Positions 53,305 to 63,675 of a stretch of 64,000 nt of DNA are shown piece by piece. Source of the DNA: Deinococcus peraridilitoris DSM 19664 (GTDB lineage Bacteria > Deinococcota > Deinococci > Deinococcales > Deinococcaceae). Where the stretch lies: NCBI RefSeq assembly GCF_000317835.1, contig NC_019789.1, positions 62,001-126,000 on the forward strand, written 5' to 3'. The notes below the pieces were generated by a model, which saw only the letters and a program-made list of their open reading frames with translations, had not been told where the DNA came from and searched no databases. Position 1 is the first letter of the stretch, and each line of letters begins with the position of its first letter. Position numbers and translations under genes: made by a program.

Positions 53305-54094
53305 GAGTACGGCGAGACGGATCTCAACCTCCTTGTGCTTGGCGTGGTCATCGAAGGCTTCACCTTGCCGCTGGTGTGGACGGCCCTGCCGCACGGCGGG
53401 AGTAGCGACACGGCGGCTCGTTCTCGTCTGGTCGCCCGTCTCTTGAAGGTGCTGCCCGCGAAGCGGTGGTGCGCTCTGGTCGCGGACCGCGAATTTATCG
53501 GCAGCGAGTGGTTCACGTTTCTGCGACGTCGCAAGATCAAGCGGTGCCTGCGCATTCGGGCGGACACGCAGATCGACGGTCTGCGGCTCGATGAGGGCTG
53601 GGCGTACGTCGAGCCGGGACAGGTCGTTGGCCTGCTGGAGAAAGCCAACATCTTCGGCTCAATCATGCAACTGGTCGTGACGCGCACCCCAGATGGCGAA
53701 CTGCTGGCGCTTGCGACAGACTTGAAAATTGACGAGACCAGAGCGATGTACCGCTTACGGTGGACGGTGGAACGTACGTTCAGCTCGCAAAAATCCAGGG
53801 GTTTTGACTTGGAGGGTTCAGCGATGACAAGGTCGGATCGACTTGAGCGCTTGTTCGGCGTGGTGACGCTGGCGCTGGTGTGGTGCCTGAGAGTCGGGGT
53901 GTGGTGTCACGCGACTCGACCGATCAAGCGCAAACAGCACGGTCGAAGGGCGGTGAGCCTCGTGAGGTACGACCTTGAACGCCTCGCTGCCGCTCTACGT
54001 TGGCAGACAGACGACCAAGCCGCACTGCTGGGTCTCGTCATGCAGCCTTTTCCCGCTCCTGCATGATATTCACCTCAAAATGTGGGGTACTGAG
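53281..54094 (+). pseudogene. IS4-family transposase lacking its N-terminus
   Basis: The frame MRTPARNW then EYGETDLNLLVLGVV follows the intact transposase at 45308-46408 from its DRTNW motif to the end, including VADREFIG and YRLRWTVERTFSSQK. The first 110 or so residues, including the first catalytic Asp, are replaced by the 45-base segment. The right terminal repeat survives (TGTGGGGTACTGAG to 54094), the left is lost. It cannot encode an active enzyme. Confidence 0.85.
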
Positions 54095-54313
54095 GCTTCG
54101 ATCATGCAGCAGCCTGAACGCCCCGTCAAGCCGTCCCACAATGACCAAGAGATAATTTGAACACCTTCTGCCCCGCTGTCCCGCTGGTCATCATCTGACG
54201 GCATGCAATTCGTGCGCCTTCAGGTTTCTGGAACAATTTATTGACATTTGCCCGTTCCGAATCAAGCGCATGCCATAAAGTTCCACACAAAAATCCTTAT
54301 ACCGGAGGCGAAC

Positions 54314-54976
54314 ATGAAGCGTTACTGGCGTGAAAATAATCTGAGCATCGTCATGACCATCATCTTTCTTCTGCTCTGGATTGGACAGTCCCTGGCGGGC
54401 TGGGCAGAACTCAATACGGAACGCCAAGACCACGGCGGAAATCCCCTCACCTACGCGCATTACCTCGGCACCGCGCACTTCTGGGAAGCCACCACCGAGA
54501 ACTGGGAAAGTGAATTTTTGCAAATGGGCGCATACGTCCTGCTGACCGTGTGGTTGCGACAGAAGGGCTCCTCAGAGTCGAAGAAAGTTGATGAGGAAGA
54601 ACCCGTTGACGAAGATCCCAACACGGCCCGCAGTCGTCCAGACGCACCTGGCCCCGTTCGTCAGGGTGGAATGATCCTGCGGCTTTACCAGAACTCTCTG
54701 TCCATGGCATTCTTCGCGCTCTTCGCGGTATCGTTCGTGCTGCACGCGATCAGCAGTTTAAAAGAACACAATCAGGAAGCATCAGCGCACGGGAGTGAAC
54801 TGCAAACACTCGGGGAGTATCTGCAGTCACCCACCTTCTGGTTCCAATCACTTCAGAACTGGCAGAGCGAGTTCCTAGCGGTGGTGAGCATTGTCGTACT
54901 GTCCATCTGGCTCCGCCAGAAGGGCTCGCCGGAATCCAAGCCAGTTGCTGCGCCGCATTCCTCAACCGGTAAATGA
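54314..54976 (+). CDS. DUF6766-like membrane protein with internal duplication
   Basis: A protein of 220 residues starting at ATG 54314 behind GGAGGCG. It contains two related halves: each has a hydrophobic helix, a segment with NWxSEFL, another helix and the sequence WLRQKGSxES (first ending near residue 98, second near 208). The linker is acidic and charged. Predicted four-span inner-membrane protein from a tandem duplication. Proteins of this type are frequent in Deinococcus and some actinobacteria, function unknown. Confidence 0.8.
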   Translation: MKRYWRENNLSIVMTIIFLLLWIGQSLAGWAELNTERQDHGGNPLTYAHYLGTAHFWEATTENWESEFLQMGAYVLLTVWLRQKGSSESKKVDEEEPVDEDPNTARSRPDAPGPVRQGGMILRLYQNSLSMAFFALFAVSFVLHAISSLKEHNQEASAHGSELQTLGEYLQSPTFWFQSLQNWQSEFLAVVSIVVLSIWLRQKGSPESKPVAAPHSSTGK

Positions 54977-55029
54977 ACTACAGGGTGTACACAATCAACG
55001 CGAGTGCTTCGATCCTGACTACTCTTTGT

Positions 55030-56190
<1,161 letters not shown>

Positions 56191-56283
56191 AGGAGCCGAC
56201 TTCGAAGTGAGCCAACAGAGCTCGTGCCGGTCCGACACGGATCCTTGTTCGAGGTCGGCATTTTGTGTTGTCAATAGCTTGAG

Positions 56284-56345
56284 CGGGGCGTTGGCGTTTG
56301 GCGACCACAGGACACGTCCTGTGGTCGCCAAACGCCAACGCCCCG
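56284..56345. repeat. 62-bp near-perfect palindrome downstream of IS110
   Basis: Arms of 30 bases (56284-56313 and 56316-56345) pair perfectly around a 2-base centre AC. The left arm begins CGGGGCGTTGGCGTTTGGCG. It lies 94 bases after the IS110 stop and just before an IS4-type fragment. It would form a very stable hairpin or cruciform. A REP-like target or a transposon end are both possible. Confidence 0.85.
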
Positions 56346-56363
56346 AAGGATTCACCTTGACAT

Positions 56364-57140
56364 TCAAGACAGCTGCTCAAAACGTGGCATGAGGGCTCCG
56401 AGAGCGCGCCAGGACGCAGGCGAAGGATGTTGCAGGAGGTCTTGCAGGGTGTCGAGGCCGAGCCGGAAGACGCTGATCTGGTTGTAGCCGTGCTTCTTGG
56501 CCTTCAGGTGCTGCCTGGCCGCCTCAAGCCTTCCGGTGAGGCAGGCCCATACAAAGGCAAGCGAGACGGCCACCAAGAGGGTCGAGACACGGGCCGCGTT
56601 CGTTAAACCCGTGTCTTCGATGTTAAAGCCTCGGGATTTCAGCGCCGAGTGCAGGTTTTCGCATTGCCACCTGTGGGCGTAGCGAACCAGATTCTTGCGG
56701 CCCCAACCACGATAAGCCAAGTACAACATTTCGCCAGCCGCGTTTTTGGTGGCCAGAACACGGAGGCGCACCCCATAAACCAGCGACGTGGTGTGCCACA
56801 CACGCAACTCGCCGCCCTTGAGCTTACGAAAGCAGGCCCACACTGGGACACCGTTCAGTGGGGAATCAGCGCGAAGTCGAATGCAGGGGGCAATGCCGTG
56901 CTGATCGAGGAAAGCGAACCAGCCCTTGCCCACGAACTCCCACACTCCTGCGATGTTGCGCTCACCCCGCACAGCCAGCAAGCGTTGCAGGAGCGCTTTC
57001 CGGTCGGTTTGCGCGCTGGCACCACCGTGTGGGAGCAGGGACCAGAGCAGCGGGAAGCTGAATGACTGCCAGGTGGCGGACAGCAGCAGGATGTTCACGT
57101 CTTTCTTCCCCAGCTTCCAGTTGCGGGCAGGCGTCCTCAA
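56364..57140 (-). pseudogene. Second IS4-type transposase lacking its N-terminus
   Basis: The frame MRTPARNW then KLGKKDVNILLLSATW is an IS4-type transposase only distantly related to the one at 45308. Its C-terminal core has YAHRWQCENLHSALKSRG (YREK motif). The N-terminus with the first Asp is replaced by the 45-base segment shared with 53260-53304, and the second catalytic Asp region is reduced to IAGVWEFVG, without the expected ADRE. The start is TTG. Inactive. Confidence 0.82.
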
Positions 57141-57161
57141 GGGCGTCCGTTCTGCCCAAGA

Positions 57162-57358
57162 TGGCTGAAATCGAATGGTCGGCGCTGGAACGACAGTGTC
57201 TGAAGCGGCGCATCGAAGACACCAAGAGCCTGGAGCGCGAAACCAAGGCGTGGCAGCAAGAGCGCAACGCTCGAAATATCACCGTGAACTGGCAGTTCAA
57301 GACCCAGGACGCACGCGTTAAACTCGCCCGCCTCTACCCCAAACTCGAACAGCCCTAG
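57162..57358 (+). pseudogene. IS630-family transposase, C-terminal fragment
   Basis: The frame MAEIEWSALERQCLKRRI then VNWQFKTQDARVKLARLYP is the last 65 residues of an IS630 transposase, starting at the catalytic Glu. It directly abuts the 45-base segment on its left. It preserves the Trp that is a stop codon in the IS630 copy at 25441-26505. Confidence 0.85.
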
Positions 57359-57377
57359 CTATCCCTGTGGCCTTGGA

Positions 57378-58139
57378 CTAGTCGAGTAAAGCCAGATACG
57401 CGCCACTCTGGTACACCGAACCCTGATCGCTGTGGTGGATCAGCCCCGCCACGCTCCCCGCTCGCTGATTGCCATCTTCAATGCAGCACACACCAGCGGC
57501 GCGTCCGGACGTTACGACAAAGCCCAGCCCACGATCTTCCTTGAATACCCGTCGAGTACGCAGGCCAGGTACACGAAACCCGTCAGGACGTGCACGAAGG
57601 TGAAGTCCGCATGCCAACGGCTCGCCGGGACAGGGCCGCCCCGGTCGCGCCTCGATCCACACCTGATCCGGTCCACTGGGCACAATCTTCTCGTCCCGAA
57701 GCAGATTCGGAATGCCAGCCGCTGGAAGGCCAGGGGTGTTCTTCTTGCGAGGCCTCACCCGGCACTGCAACTGGTGCTGCTTCATCACCCTGCGGACCCG
57801 CATGTGATTCACCTGCCGATGACGCCGACCGAGCTCATGGGTCACTCGCCGGTACCCGTAACCTGAGCAGTCGAGGATCACCTGCTCGATCTCCTGGCGC
57901 AGCTGGTCGTCATTGATTCCTTGAGTTCTTTCCCTTTTCAGGGTCTTTTGGTAGTGCACACTGGCGCGGTTCACCTTCAGCAACTGACATTGGCGGCGCA
58001 CCGAGATTCCTGCCTTTTCGGCTGGCAGGATCATTTGCCGCCGATTGAGCCTGCCTCGGTTTTGCGTACTTTCAGTTACGCCGCCTCGCGTTCCCTGAAC
58101 TGCTCGAATTCTACCGGGGTCTTGTAGCCCAACGTCTAG
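57378..58139 (-). pseudogene. Rearranged IS3-family transposase pieces
   Basis: From 58034 the frame MILPAEKAGISVRRQCQLLKVNRASVHYQK is the start of an IS3 orfB. It later reads RPRKKNTPGLPAAGIPNLLRDEKIVPSGPDQVW, is frameshifted in the catalytic core and ends with GLIHHSDQGSVYQSGAYLALLD. Upstream, at about 58085-58139, lies TLGYKTPVEFEQFREREAA, which is the C-terminal end of an IS3 orfB. The end therefore precedes the beginning, and orfA is missing. Confidence 0.75.
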
Positions 58140-58154
58140 GGTGTGTCTGGCGGA

Positions 58155-59046
58155 TCAGAGCCAGAGCATGATGGCAGCGAGATGGACGGCAGAGAGGAAA
58201 TGCCGTCCGCGTTTTTCATAGCGGGTGGCGACAGCGCGGAAATCCTTGAGCCGATTGATACAACGCTCGACCACATTGCGGCCCTTATAGGCTTTCGCAT
58301 CAAACCTGGGCGGCCGTCCACCCTTTGAGCCTCGTTTGAGCCGGGCCTTCTTGGCATCTTCGCGCTCAGGACAAACACAGCGAATGCCTCGGGCCCGCAG
58401 TTGACGTCGATAGCAACGTGCCCCATAGGCTCGGTCAACACGCAACGTGGTCGGACGTTTGCGGGGCCGACCTGGGACGTCCCGTGGGACCCGAATCTCA
58501 TCAAGGAGTGGGACCAGAAAGGTTGGATCAGAAGCTTGGCCGACCGAAACCAGCACGGCCAGAGGACGGGCGAGTCCGTCACTCAGGACATGAATCTTGC
58601 TGGTGCGTCCCCACGACTGGATCCCAGCCATTCGTCTGCGATGAGCCCCTTTTTTCTGCTTTGGTAAGCGTTTTTCTTGCCCCTGTGGCACTGCGGTGCG
58701 CTTTGATGTGGGTGCTGTCCAAGGCGGCCCCTTCCCAGTCGATGAGGCCGTCTTGGTCAGCATGAGCTTGCAGGGTCTGAAGCAAACGGTGCCAGGTGCC
58801 GTCTCTCGACCAGCGCACGAACCGGTCGTAACAGGTTTGCCAGGAACCGTAGCGACGCGGAATGTCACGCCAATCGCCCAGCGGCCAAAACCGCTTTTGG
58901 CCGCGCTGTCAGGGCGAGTAGGGAGCGCCAGTTTTGAGGCGCCAGAGGATGCCGTTGATGACTTTGCGGTGTGGGTTGTAGGGCTGACCACGTCTCGGAT
59001 TGCTCGGAAGCAAGGGTTCGAGCGCTGCCCACTGCGCTTTCGTCAT
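58155..59046 (-). pseudogene. IS5-family transposase in two frames, disrupted
   Basis: The first frame from ATG 59046 reads [20 protein letters not shown] and later [24 protein letters not shown] and [20 protein letters not shown]. The second frame supplies [20 protein letters not shown] and [21 protein letters not shown]. The switch lies at a run of six A (58650-58655), as in elements that make a fused protein by frameshifting. A 48-base insertion with an in-frame TGA at 58873-58920 stops the first frame early, so the copy is probably dead. Confidence 0.82.
58873..58920. repeat. 48-bp hairpin micro-insertion inside the IS5 transposase
   Basis: Nested inverted repeats (TCGCCC 58874-58879 with GGGCGA 58912-58917, and GCGGCCAAAA 58881-58890 with TTTTGGCCGC 58895-58904) occupy a segment that interrupts the conserved [14 protein letters not shown] region. 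Removing 48 bases restores the expected sequence. Confidence 0.7.
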
Positions 59047-59105
59047 GTCCGTCCGGTGCATCCCAAAAACCTACCTACTCCCCATGAGTTCCGCCAGACA
59101 GACCC

Positions 59106-60041
59106 TAGCGCGAAGACCGCAACGCAGCCCAGCAACGTCTGAAAGGATACGGTCAAGGCCATGCCGGCCAAGCCGAGTGCAGCGAAGCTCACCCCAAGAA
59201 TCAGTACCAGCGGCGGCGCCAGCCACCGCTCGGCTTGCCGCAGCAATGGATACTGCAGCGCGATGGCCAGGCCAGCGTTCATACCGTACAGCCAAGGTAT
59301 AGCCGCCTCTCCAGCGAGCGCGTTGCCTTTCAAGGTTACCGCGACATTCAGCTGTACCACCAGGGCGCTGTAGCCCATCATCAGCATGGTGAACAGGACA
59401 AAGCGGCGGTCGCGTGTCACCACGCCGAGTCCTGAGAGGCCACCTGTCGGTGAGGTCCCGTGGAGTTTTGGCAGGCTGAGGATCAGGAATACAAATGCGA
59501 CGACATAAACTGATGCGGAGACCAGCGTGACTGTCTTGAAGTCAGACCGAATCAGCAAAGCCCCGAGCAGTGGGCCAATCACCATATCGAAATTGTCCGC
59601 TACCCCCATCAGGCTATAGGCTCATGTACGCCCGACCACGGATGTCAACACCACTACAGCCGCGTTTTTTGGTGCGTCAAACAGGCTGCCGCCCACCCCG
59701 GAAAGAACGGCGGCGGCGAGGAGCGCGGGGAAGTCATTCGCCCAGCCCATCGCGCCGAATCCCAATGCGCGCACCAGCAAGCCCGCCAGGATCAAGCTGC
59801 GCGGTCCAACCCGGTCAGCGAGGGCGCCACCAAAAACCGTCAGGCCCTGTTGGGTGATCTGACGCGCGGCCAGCACCAAGCCCACCGTGCCGGCAGCCCA
59901 ACCCAGGTCGCGCACGTAAACGTAATGTACCGTCACGAGCGGTATGACCATGAAGAATCCGGCGTTCATCAAGAAGGTGGTGATGAGAAGCGCCGCGAGT
60001 CCGCGGGTTTTGGTGAGGTCAGACAGCTGAGGCGTGGTCAA
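59106..60041 (-). pseudogene. MFS drug-efflux-type transporter with premature stop and lost C-terminus
   Basis: From ATG 60041 the frame gives the first four helices (GLAALLITTFLMNAGFFMVIPLV, GLVLAARQITQQGLTVFGGALADRVGPRSL with the MFS motif A) and then a TGA at 59622-59624. The same frame continues AYSLMGVADNFDMVIGPLLGALL through several more helices until the IS5 element cuts it at about 59107. The stop most likely arose from CGA (Arg). The last two or three helices are gone. Confidence 0.85.
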
Positions 60042-60226
60042 GACAAAAAAGCGACTTTCGGTGGTGTTTCAAGTGAGGTGTAGGCTGCGGGTTTGTCCGT
60101 GATGGTCAGGGCACGCACACCGGGGGTGCTGTTGGAGGTACCGCTTGACGTCATGCGACACCCTGAAGCAGCTTGGATGACCACTGAGCGCTAAGGGTTC
60201 CATCGATGAAACGCAAAACCTCGCAT

Positions 60227-61129
60227 TCAAGGGCGAGCTACCCCTTGCTGCTCGACCTCGTGGATAAACTGCTCGAGTGCACCGAAGTAGGTGTTGGCGT
60301 CATCCCACATGCTGAGATGACTGCCGTTCTCGCAGATGGATACTGTGGCGTTCTGCATGCGTCGGCCCATTTCCTGAATGTCTGCGGGGTTCATGCTGTC
60401 ATGCCGGCCGACGGACAGCAGGGTCGGTACGGTGATGCGGTGTAGGTCCTCCCAGCGGTTCCAGTCTTTGAAGTTTCCGGACACCACGAATTCGTTGGGA
60501 CCTTGCATGGTGTTGTAGACTGGAGTCGCGAGGTGACTGAACATGCGTTGCACGGGTTCCGGCCAGGGCACTACGCGGCAGATGTGCCGGTTGTACAGCG
60601 TCATCAGTAATTCCTGGTATTCAGGATGGTCGAGTTCGCCGCTCGTTTCGTGTTGCTTCATACGCGCAACGTCTTCCTCGGGAAGTTGTTCGCGCAACTC
60701 GTTGATGTAGGCGACGTATGAGGCGATGCTGGCCGTCATGTTGCTGACGATCAGGCCTTTGAGGTGCGTTTGATATTTGAGGGCGTACTCGAGAGCGAGC
60801 ATGCCGCCCCAGGAGTTACCGAAGAGGTAGAACTGCTCGAGACCGAGGGCTTGGCGTACCTGCTCGACTTCCTCCCGGAAGCGTTCGACGGTCCATAGGC
60901 TGGGGTCGTCAGGCTGATCAGAGTAAAACGAGCCGAGCTGGTCGTAGTAGTAGAAGGTGTATTTGTCGGGAGAGAGCCACTGTTCGAAGCACTCGAAGTA
61001 TTCGTGGGTGCAGCCTGGCCCGCCGTGGAGCAAGAGGAGCGTGACCGGTCCGTGTCCGACTTTCTTTGTCCAGACGTGATACTGGCCGTCGACTTGAACG
61101 CGTTTGACCGGGTCGTTGTGGCGGGTCAT
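60227..61129 (-). CDS. pip: Proline iminopeptidase-family alpha/beta hydrolase
   Basis: A 300-residue peptidase S33 protein. The oxyanion segment LLLLHGGPGCTHEYF, the nucleophile elbow FGNSWGGML, the Asp in VGRHDSMNPAD and the His in ENGSHLSMWDD form the catalytic triad. It removes N-terminal proline from small peptides in the cytoplasm. It is divergent from the IclR gene and peptide transporter genes, consistent with use of imported peptides. A GGAGTGC site precedes ATG 61129. The gap 60042-60226 shows no gene. Confidence 0.9.
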   Translation of the reverse strand: MTRHNDPVKRVQVDGQYHVWTKKVGHGPVTLLLLHGGPGCTHEYFECFEQWLSPDKYTFYYYDQLGSFYSDQPDDPSLWTVERFREEVEQVRQALGLEQFYLFGNSWGGMLALEYALKYQTHLKGLIVSNMTASIASYVAYINELREQLPEEDVARMKQHETSGELDHPEYQELLMTLYNRHICRVVPWPEPVQRMFSHLATPVYNTMQGPNEFVVSGNFKDWNRWEDLHRITVPTLLSVGRHDSMNPADIQEMGRRMQNATVSICENGSHLSMWDDANTYFGALEQFIHEVEQQGVARP

Positions 61130-61248
61130 GGTGCACTCCTGACGTGCCGAGTGGCTGAAGAAGGGCTTCCTGGCGCGGCGTGTGGCGATGGGCGGGCTTG
61201 TGGTGTGCAGCTTTCAGGACGAAGAGATCAGTTGATAGGGGTGGTCGT

Positions 61249-61277
61249 TTGCATCTTCGGGGTGCTGTGTTTACAAT
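61249..61277 (+). promoter_or_regulatory. Sigma-70 type promoter of the IclR gene
   Basis: TTGCAT (61249-61254) and TACAAT (61272-61277) are spaced by exactly 17 bases. Transcription would start near 61284, just upstream of the palindromic operators. Confidence 0.65.
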
Positions 61278-61297
61278 ACTCTCAACTCAACAAGAAG

Positions 61298-61324
61298 TGG
61301 AACAAGGTTCCATAAATTGGAACC
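61298..61324. promoter_or_regulatory. Overlapping IclR-type operators
   Basis: TGGAACAAGGTTCCA (61298-61312, 6+3+6) overlaps GGTTCCATAAATTGGAACC (61306-61324, 7+5+7). Three TGGAAC half-sites in alternating orientation fit IclR-family sites. Their position downstream of the promoter suggests a roadblock type of repression and possible control of the divergent pip gene. Confidence 0.65.
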
Positions 61325-61366
61325 AGGAAGGATGGGTGCTTTCTGAACAGCACTGTACTCAAAACA

Positions 61367-62107
61367 TTGAGCCTCCTTGAGCTGTTCACCAACCATCCAT
61401 CACTGAGCCTGCAACAAATCAGTGAACTCGCTGGGCTGCCCAAAGGATCCGCGCATCGACTCGTGACGACCTTGCAGGCAGCTGGCCTGCTTCAACGGGC
61501 CACCAACGGACATTACATGCTCGGTTACAGCTTCCTGCATTACGGAAACCTGGTGGCTGAACGCGTGAACATCCGCCAGCTCGCCCTGGCGCCCATGCGC
61601 ACCCTGCTCGAAGCGACAGGAGAAGCCGTCAGCCTCGTGCTGCAGGACGGTACCGAAGCCATCTACGTCGAACGCTTCGAAAGCACCCAGCCCGTACGCA
61701 CCTACACGCGAATCGGACGACGCGCACCCTTGTACGCTGGCGCCTGCCCACGGGCCATTCTCACCTTTCGAACGGACCAGGAGATTCACGCTTATCTGCA
61801 AAACGCGCCGCTTACACCCTACGCGAGCGGCACCATCACCGACCCCACGACTCTCTGGCAGAAAATACTCCGCGACCGCACCACTGGCTTCACCGTCAGC
61901 TACTCAGAACTCGAAGACGCCACCGCCGGCGTTGCAGCCCCCGTCTTCGCAGCCAACGGAGTCGTGGCTGCCAGCATCAGCCTCTCCGGACCTGAATTCC
62001 GCTTTCAACAAGAACGCATTCCGTTCCTGGCCCATCAGACACGCCACGCCGCCCAACAATTGTCAAAGCAACTTGGAGCACCCACGGCTCCCTCTACACT
62101 CGTTTGA
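61367..62107 (+). CDS. IclR-family transcriptional regulator
   Basis: A protein of about 246 residues: winged helix (SLQQISELAGLPKGSAHRLVTTLQAAGLL) and a GAF-like effector domain (YVERFESTQPVRTYTRIGRRAPLYAGACPRAIL). The frame is open upstream and NSTVLKTLSLLELF before residue 8 looks like the usual IclR start, so translation may begin at CTG 61343 or nearby rather than TTG 61367. No ATG is available in frame. It precedes the peptide-binding protein gene by 53 bases and lies downstream of paired palindromes. Likely controls peptide or amino-acid uptake. Confidence 0.85.
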   Translation: MSLLELFTNHPSLSLQQISELAGLPKGSAHRLVTTLQAAGLLQRATNGHYMLGYSFLHYGNLVAERVNIRQLALAPMRTLLEATGEAVSLVLQDGTEAIYVERFESTQPVRTYTRIGRRAPLYAGACPRAILTFRTDQEIHAYLQNAPLTPYASGTITDPTTLWQKILRDRTTGFTVSYSELEDATAGVAAPVFAANGVVAASISLSGPEFRFQQERIPFLAHQTRHAAQQLSKQLGAPTAPSTLV

Positions 62108-62160
62108 ACGCCCCGACAGCCCGAAACGCCTCACCTCTTACCCCAACCCGGAGGAACGCC

Positions 62161-63666
62161 ATGAAAGCACTCAAACCCTTGCTGCTTACACTCACCCTCG
62201 CCGTCGGCGCCGCTCACGCTCAGGGCACGACCCTGACCGTCGCGACCGGCCAGGATCCGCAAAGCTGGGACCCGATCGACACGTTCCTGATGGCCTGGGG
62301 CCAAGTCGGACACAACATTTACGACGGGCTGGTCATCCGCAGCCCCGACCTGAAACTGCAGCCGGGACTGGCCACCAAATGGACCGCGCTGAACAACAAC
62401 AAAACCTTGCGCTTCACCTTACGCAAGAACGTGAAATTTCATAACGGTGAACCCTTCAACGCTGCTGCCGTGAAGTTCACCTTTGACCGCCTGCTGGGCC
62501 CCGAAGGCAAGAAAGGTCCGCAACAAGCCAACTACAACGCCATCAAAGAGGTCAAGGTCATCGATCCATACACGGTGGACTTCATCCTCTCGCAGGCCGA
62601 TCCGGTCCTGCTCACCAAACTCGCCGGGTACGGCGCGATGATCGTTCCTCCCAAGTACCTCAAGGAAAAAGGCGAAGATTACTTCAACACCCATCCGGTC
62701 GGCACCGGACCCTTCAAATTCGTTTCCTACAAGAACGGCGAATCTCTGAAACTTCAAGCCTTCAAGGAGTACTGGGGAGGCGCGCCCAAAGTCGACAACC
62801 TCACCTACCGCTTCATCGAGGAGCCTTCGACGCGAGTTGCGGAACTGCAAGCGGGACGCATTGATATCGCCCAAGGCATCCCGGTCAGTCAGGCAGAAAC
62901 CATCAAGAAGAACAACAAGCTGGTATTGCAGGCAGTGGACAGCCCGACGGCCATGAGCTTGCGTTTCAATACCAGCAAAGCCCCCACCGACAACCTCAAG
63001 GTGCGTCAGGCACTGAATTACGCAGTTGACCGTGAAGCCATCATCAAAAGCATCCTGCAAGGCTACGGTACGCCCATCGCTTCACTGCAAGGTGCCAAAT
63101 CGTTCGGGTACGATCCGAATCTGAAACCTTACCCGTACGATCCCACCAAAGCCAAGCAGCTGCTGCAGGAAGCGGGAGTGAAGCCCGGCACGACCATCGG
63201 CATTGACTTCGTCGGTACTGACGCGGTATTCCGTGAAGTCGCGCAGGCTGTCGCGGGATTCTTCCAGGCCGTGGGGCTCAAACCCGAACTCAAAACCTAT
63301 GAAACCAACACCTTCTACAGCGACATCATCCCGAAAAACAAAACCAGCAACGCCTACCAGATGGGCTGGGGAGGCTGGACGTTCGACTTCGACAACACGG
63401 CTTACCTGCTCTACCACAGCGGACAGTTCTGGAATCCTGACTATAAGAATCCCGCGATGGACAAGTTGCTCGACGAGCAGCACAATCTCAGCGACCAAAA
63501 GAAACGCCTCACCATCCTGCGCAACGTCGCCAAAATGACGCATGATGAAGCCATCGAAATTCCGCTGTACAACCAGCAGGATTTGTGGGGTGTCGGTCAA
63601 CGCGTACAGAACTTCAAAGCACCGAGTGATAACCTGCTGAACCTGAAAAATGTCAGCGTGAAGTGA
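62161..63666 (+). CDS. Peptide/nickel-type ABC transporter substrate-binding protein (SBP family 5)
   Basis: A 501-residue lipocalin-unrelated, DppA/OppA-like binding protein with a signal peptide (MKALKPLLLTLTLAVGAAHA). Conserved stretches include FTLRKNVKFHNGEPFNAAAVKFTFDRLLGP, LRFNTSKAPTDNLKVRQALNYAVDREAI and YPYDPTKAKQLLQEAG. ATG 62161 is chosen because CGGAGGAA precedes it and the signal peptide starts there. It delivers oligopeptides or similar ligands to the permease whose gene begins 9 bases downstream. Confidence 0.93.
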   Translation: MKALKPLLLTLTLAVGAAHAQGTTLTVATGQDPQSWDPIDTFLMAWGQVGHNIYDGLVIRSPDLKLQPGLATKWTALNNNKTLRFTLRKNVKFHNGEPFNAAAVKFTFDRLLGPEGKKGPQQANYNAIKEVKVIDPYTVDFILSQADPVLLTKLAGYGAMIVPPKYLKEKGEDYFNTHPVGTGPFKFVSYKNGESLKLQAFKEYWGGAPKVDNLTYRFIEEPSTRVAELQAGRIDIAQGIPVSQAETIKKNNKLVLQAVDSPTAMSLRFNTSKAPTDNLKVRQALNYAVDREAIIKSILQGYGTPIASLQGAKSFGYDPNLKPYPYDPTKAKQLLQEAGVKPGTTIGIDFVGTDAVFREVAQAVAGFFQAVGLKPELKTYETNTFYSDIIPKNKTSNAYQMGWGGWTFDFDNTAYLLYHSGQFWNPDYKNPAMDKLLDEQHNLSDQKKRLTILRNVAKMTHDEAIEIPLYNQQDLWGVGQRVQNFKAPSDNLLNLKNVSVK

Positions 63667-63675
63667 CGCTGCCTT

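Larger units (their letters stand above)
58139..59105 (-). mobile_element. IS5-family element, IS427-like group
   Basis: Ends GGGTGTGTCTGGCGGA (58139-58154) and, inverted, GGGTCTGTCTGGCGGA (59105-59090) differ at one base. TA (within CTAG) flanks both sides at 58137-58138 and 59106-59107. Length is 967 bases including a 48-base internal insertion. It sits between IS3 debris and a truncated MFS gene. Confidence 0.85.

Noticed and set aside
52395..53405. A single 336-residue protein spanning exonuclease and IS sequences
   Set aside because: The open frame merges an exonuclease relic with antisense transposase sequence; it is not one gene.
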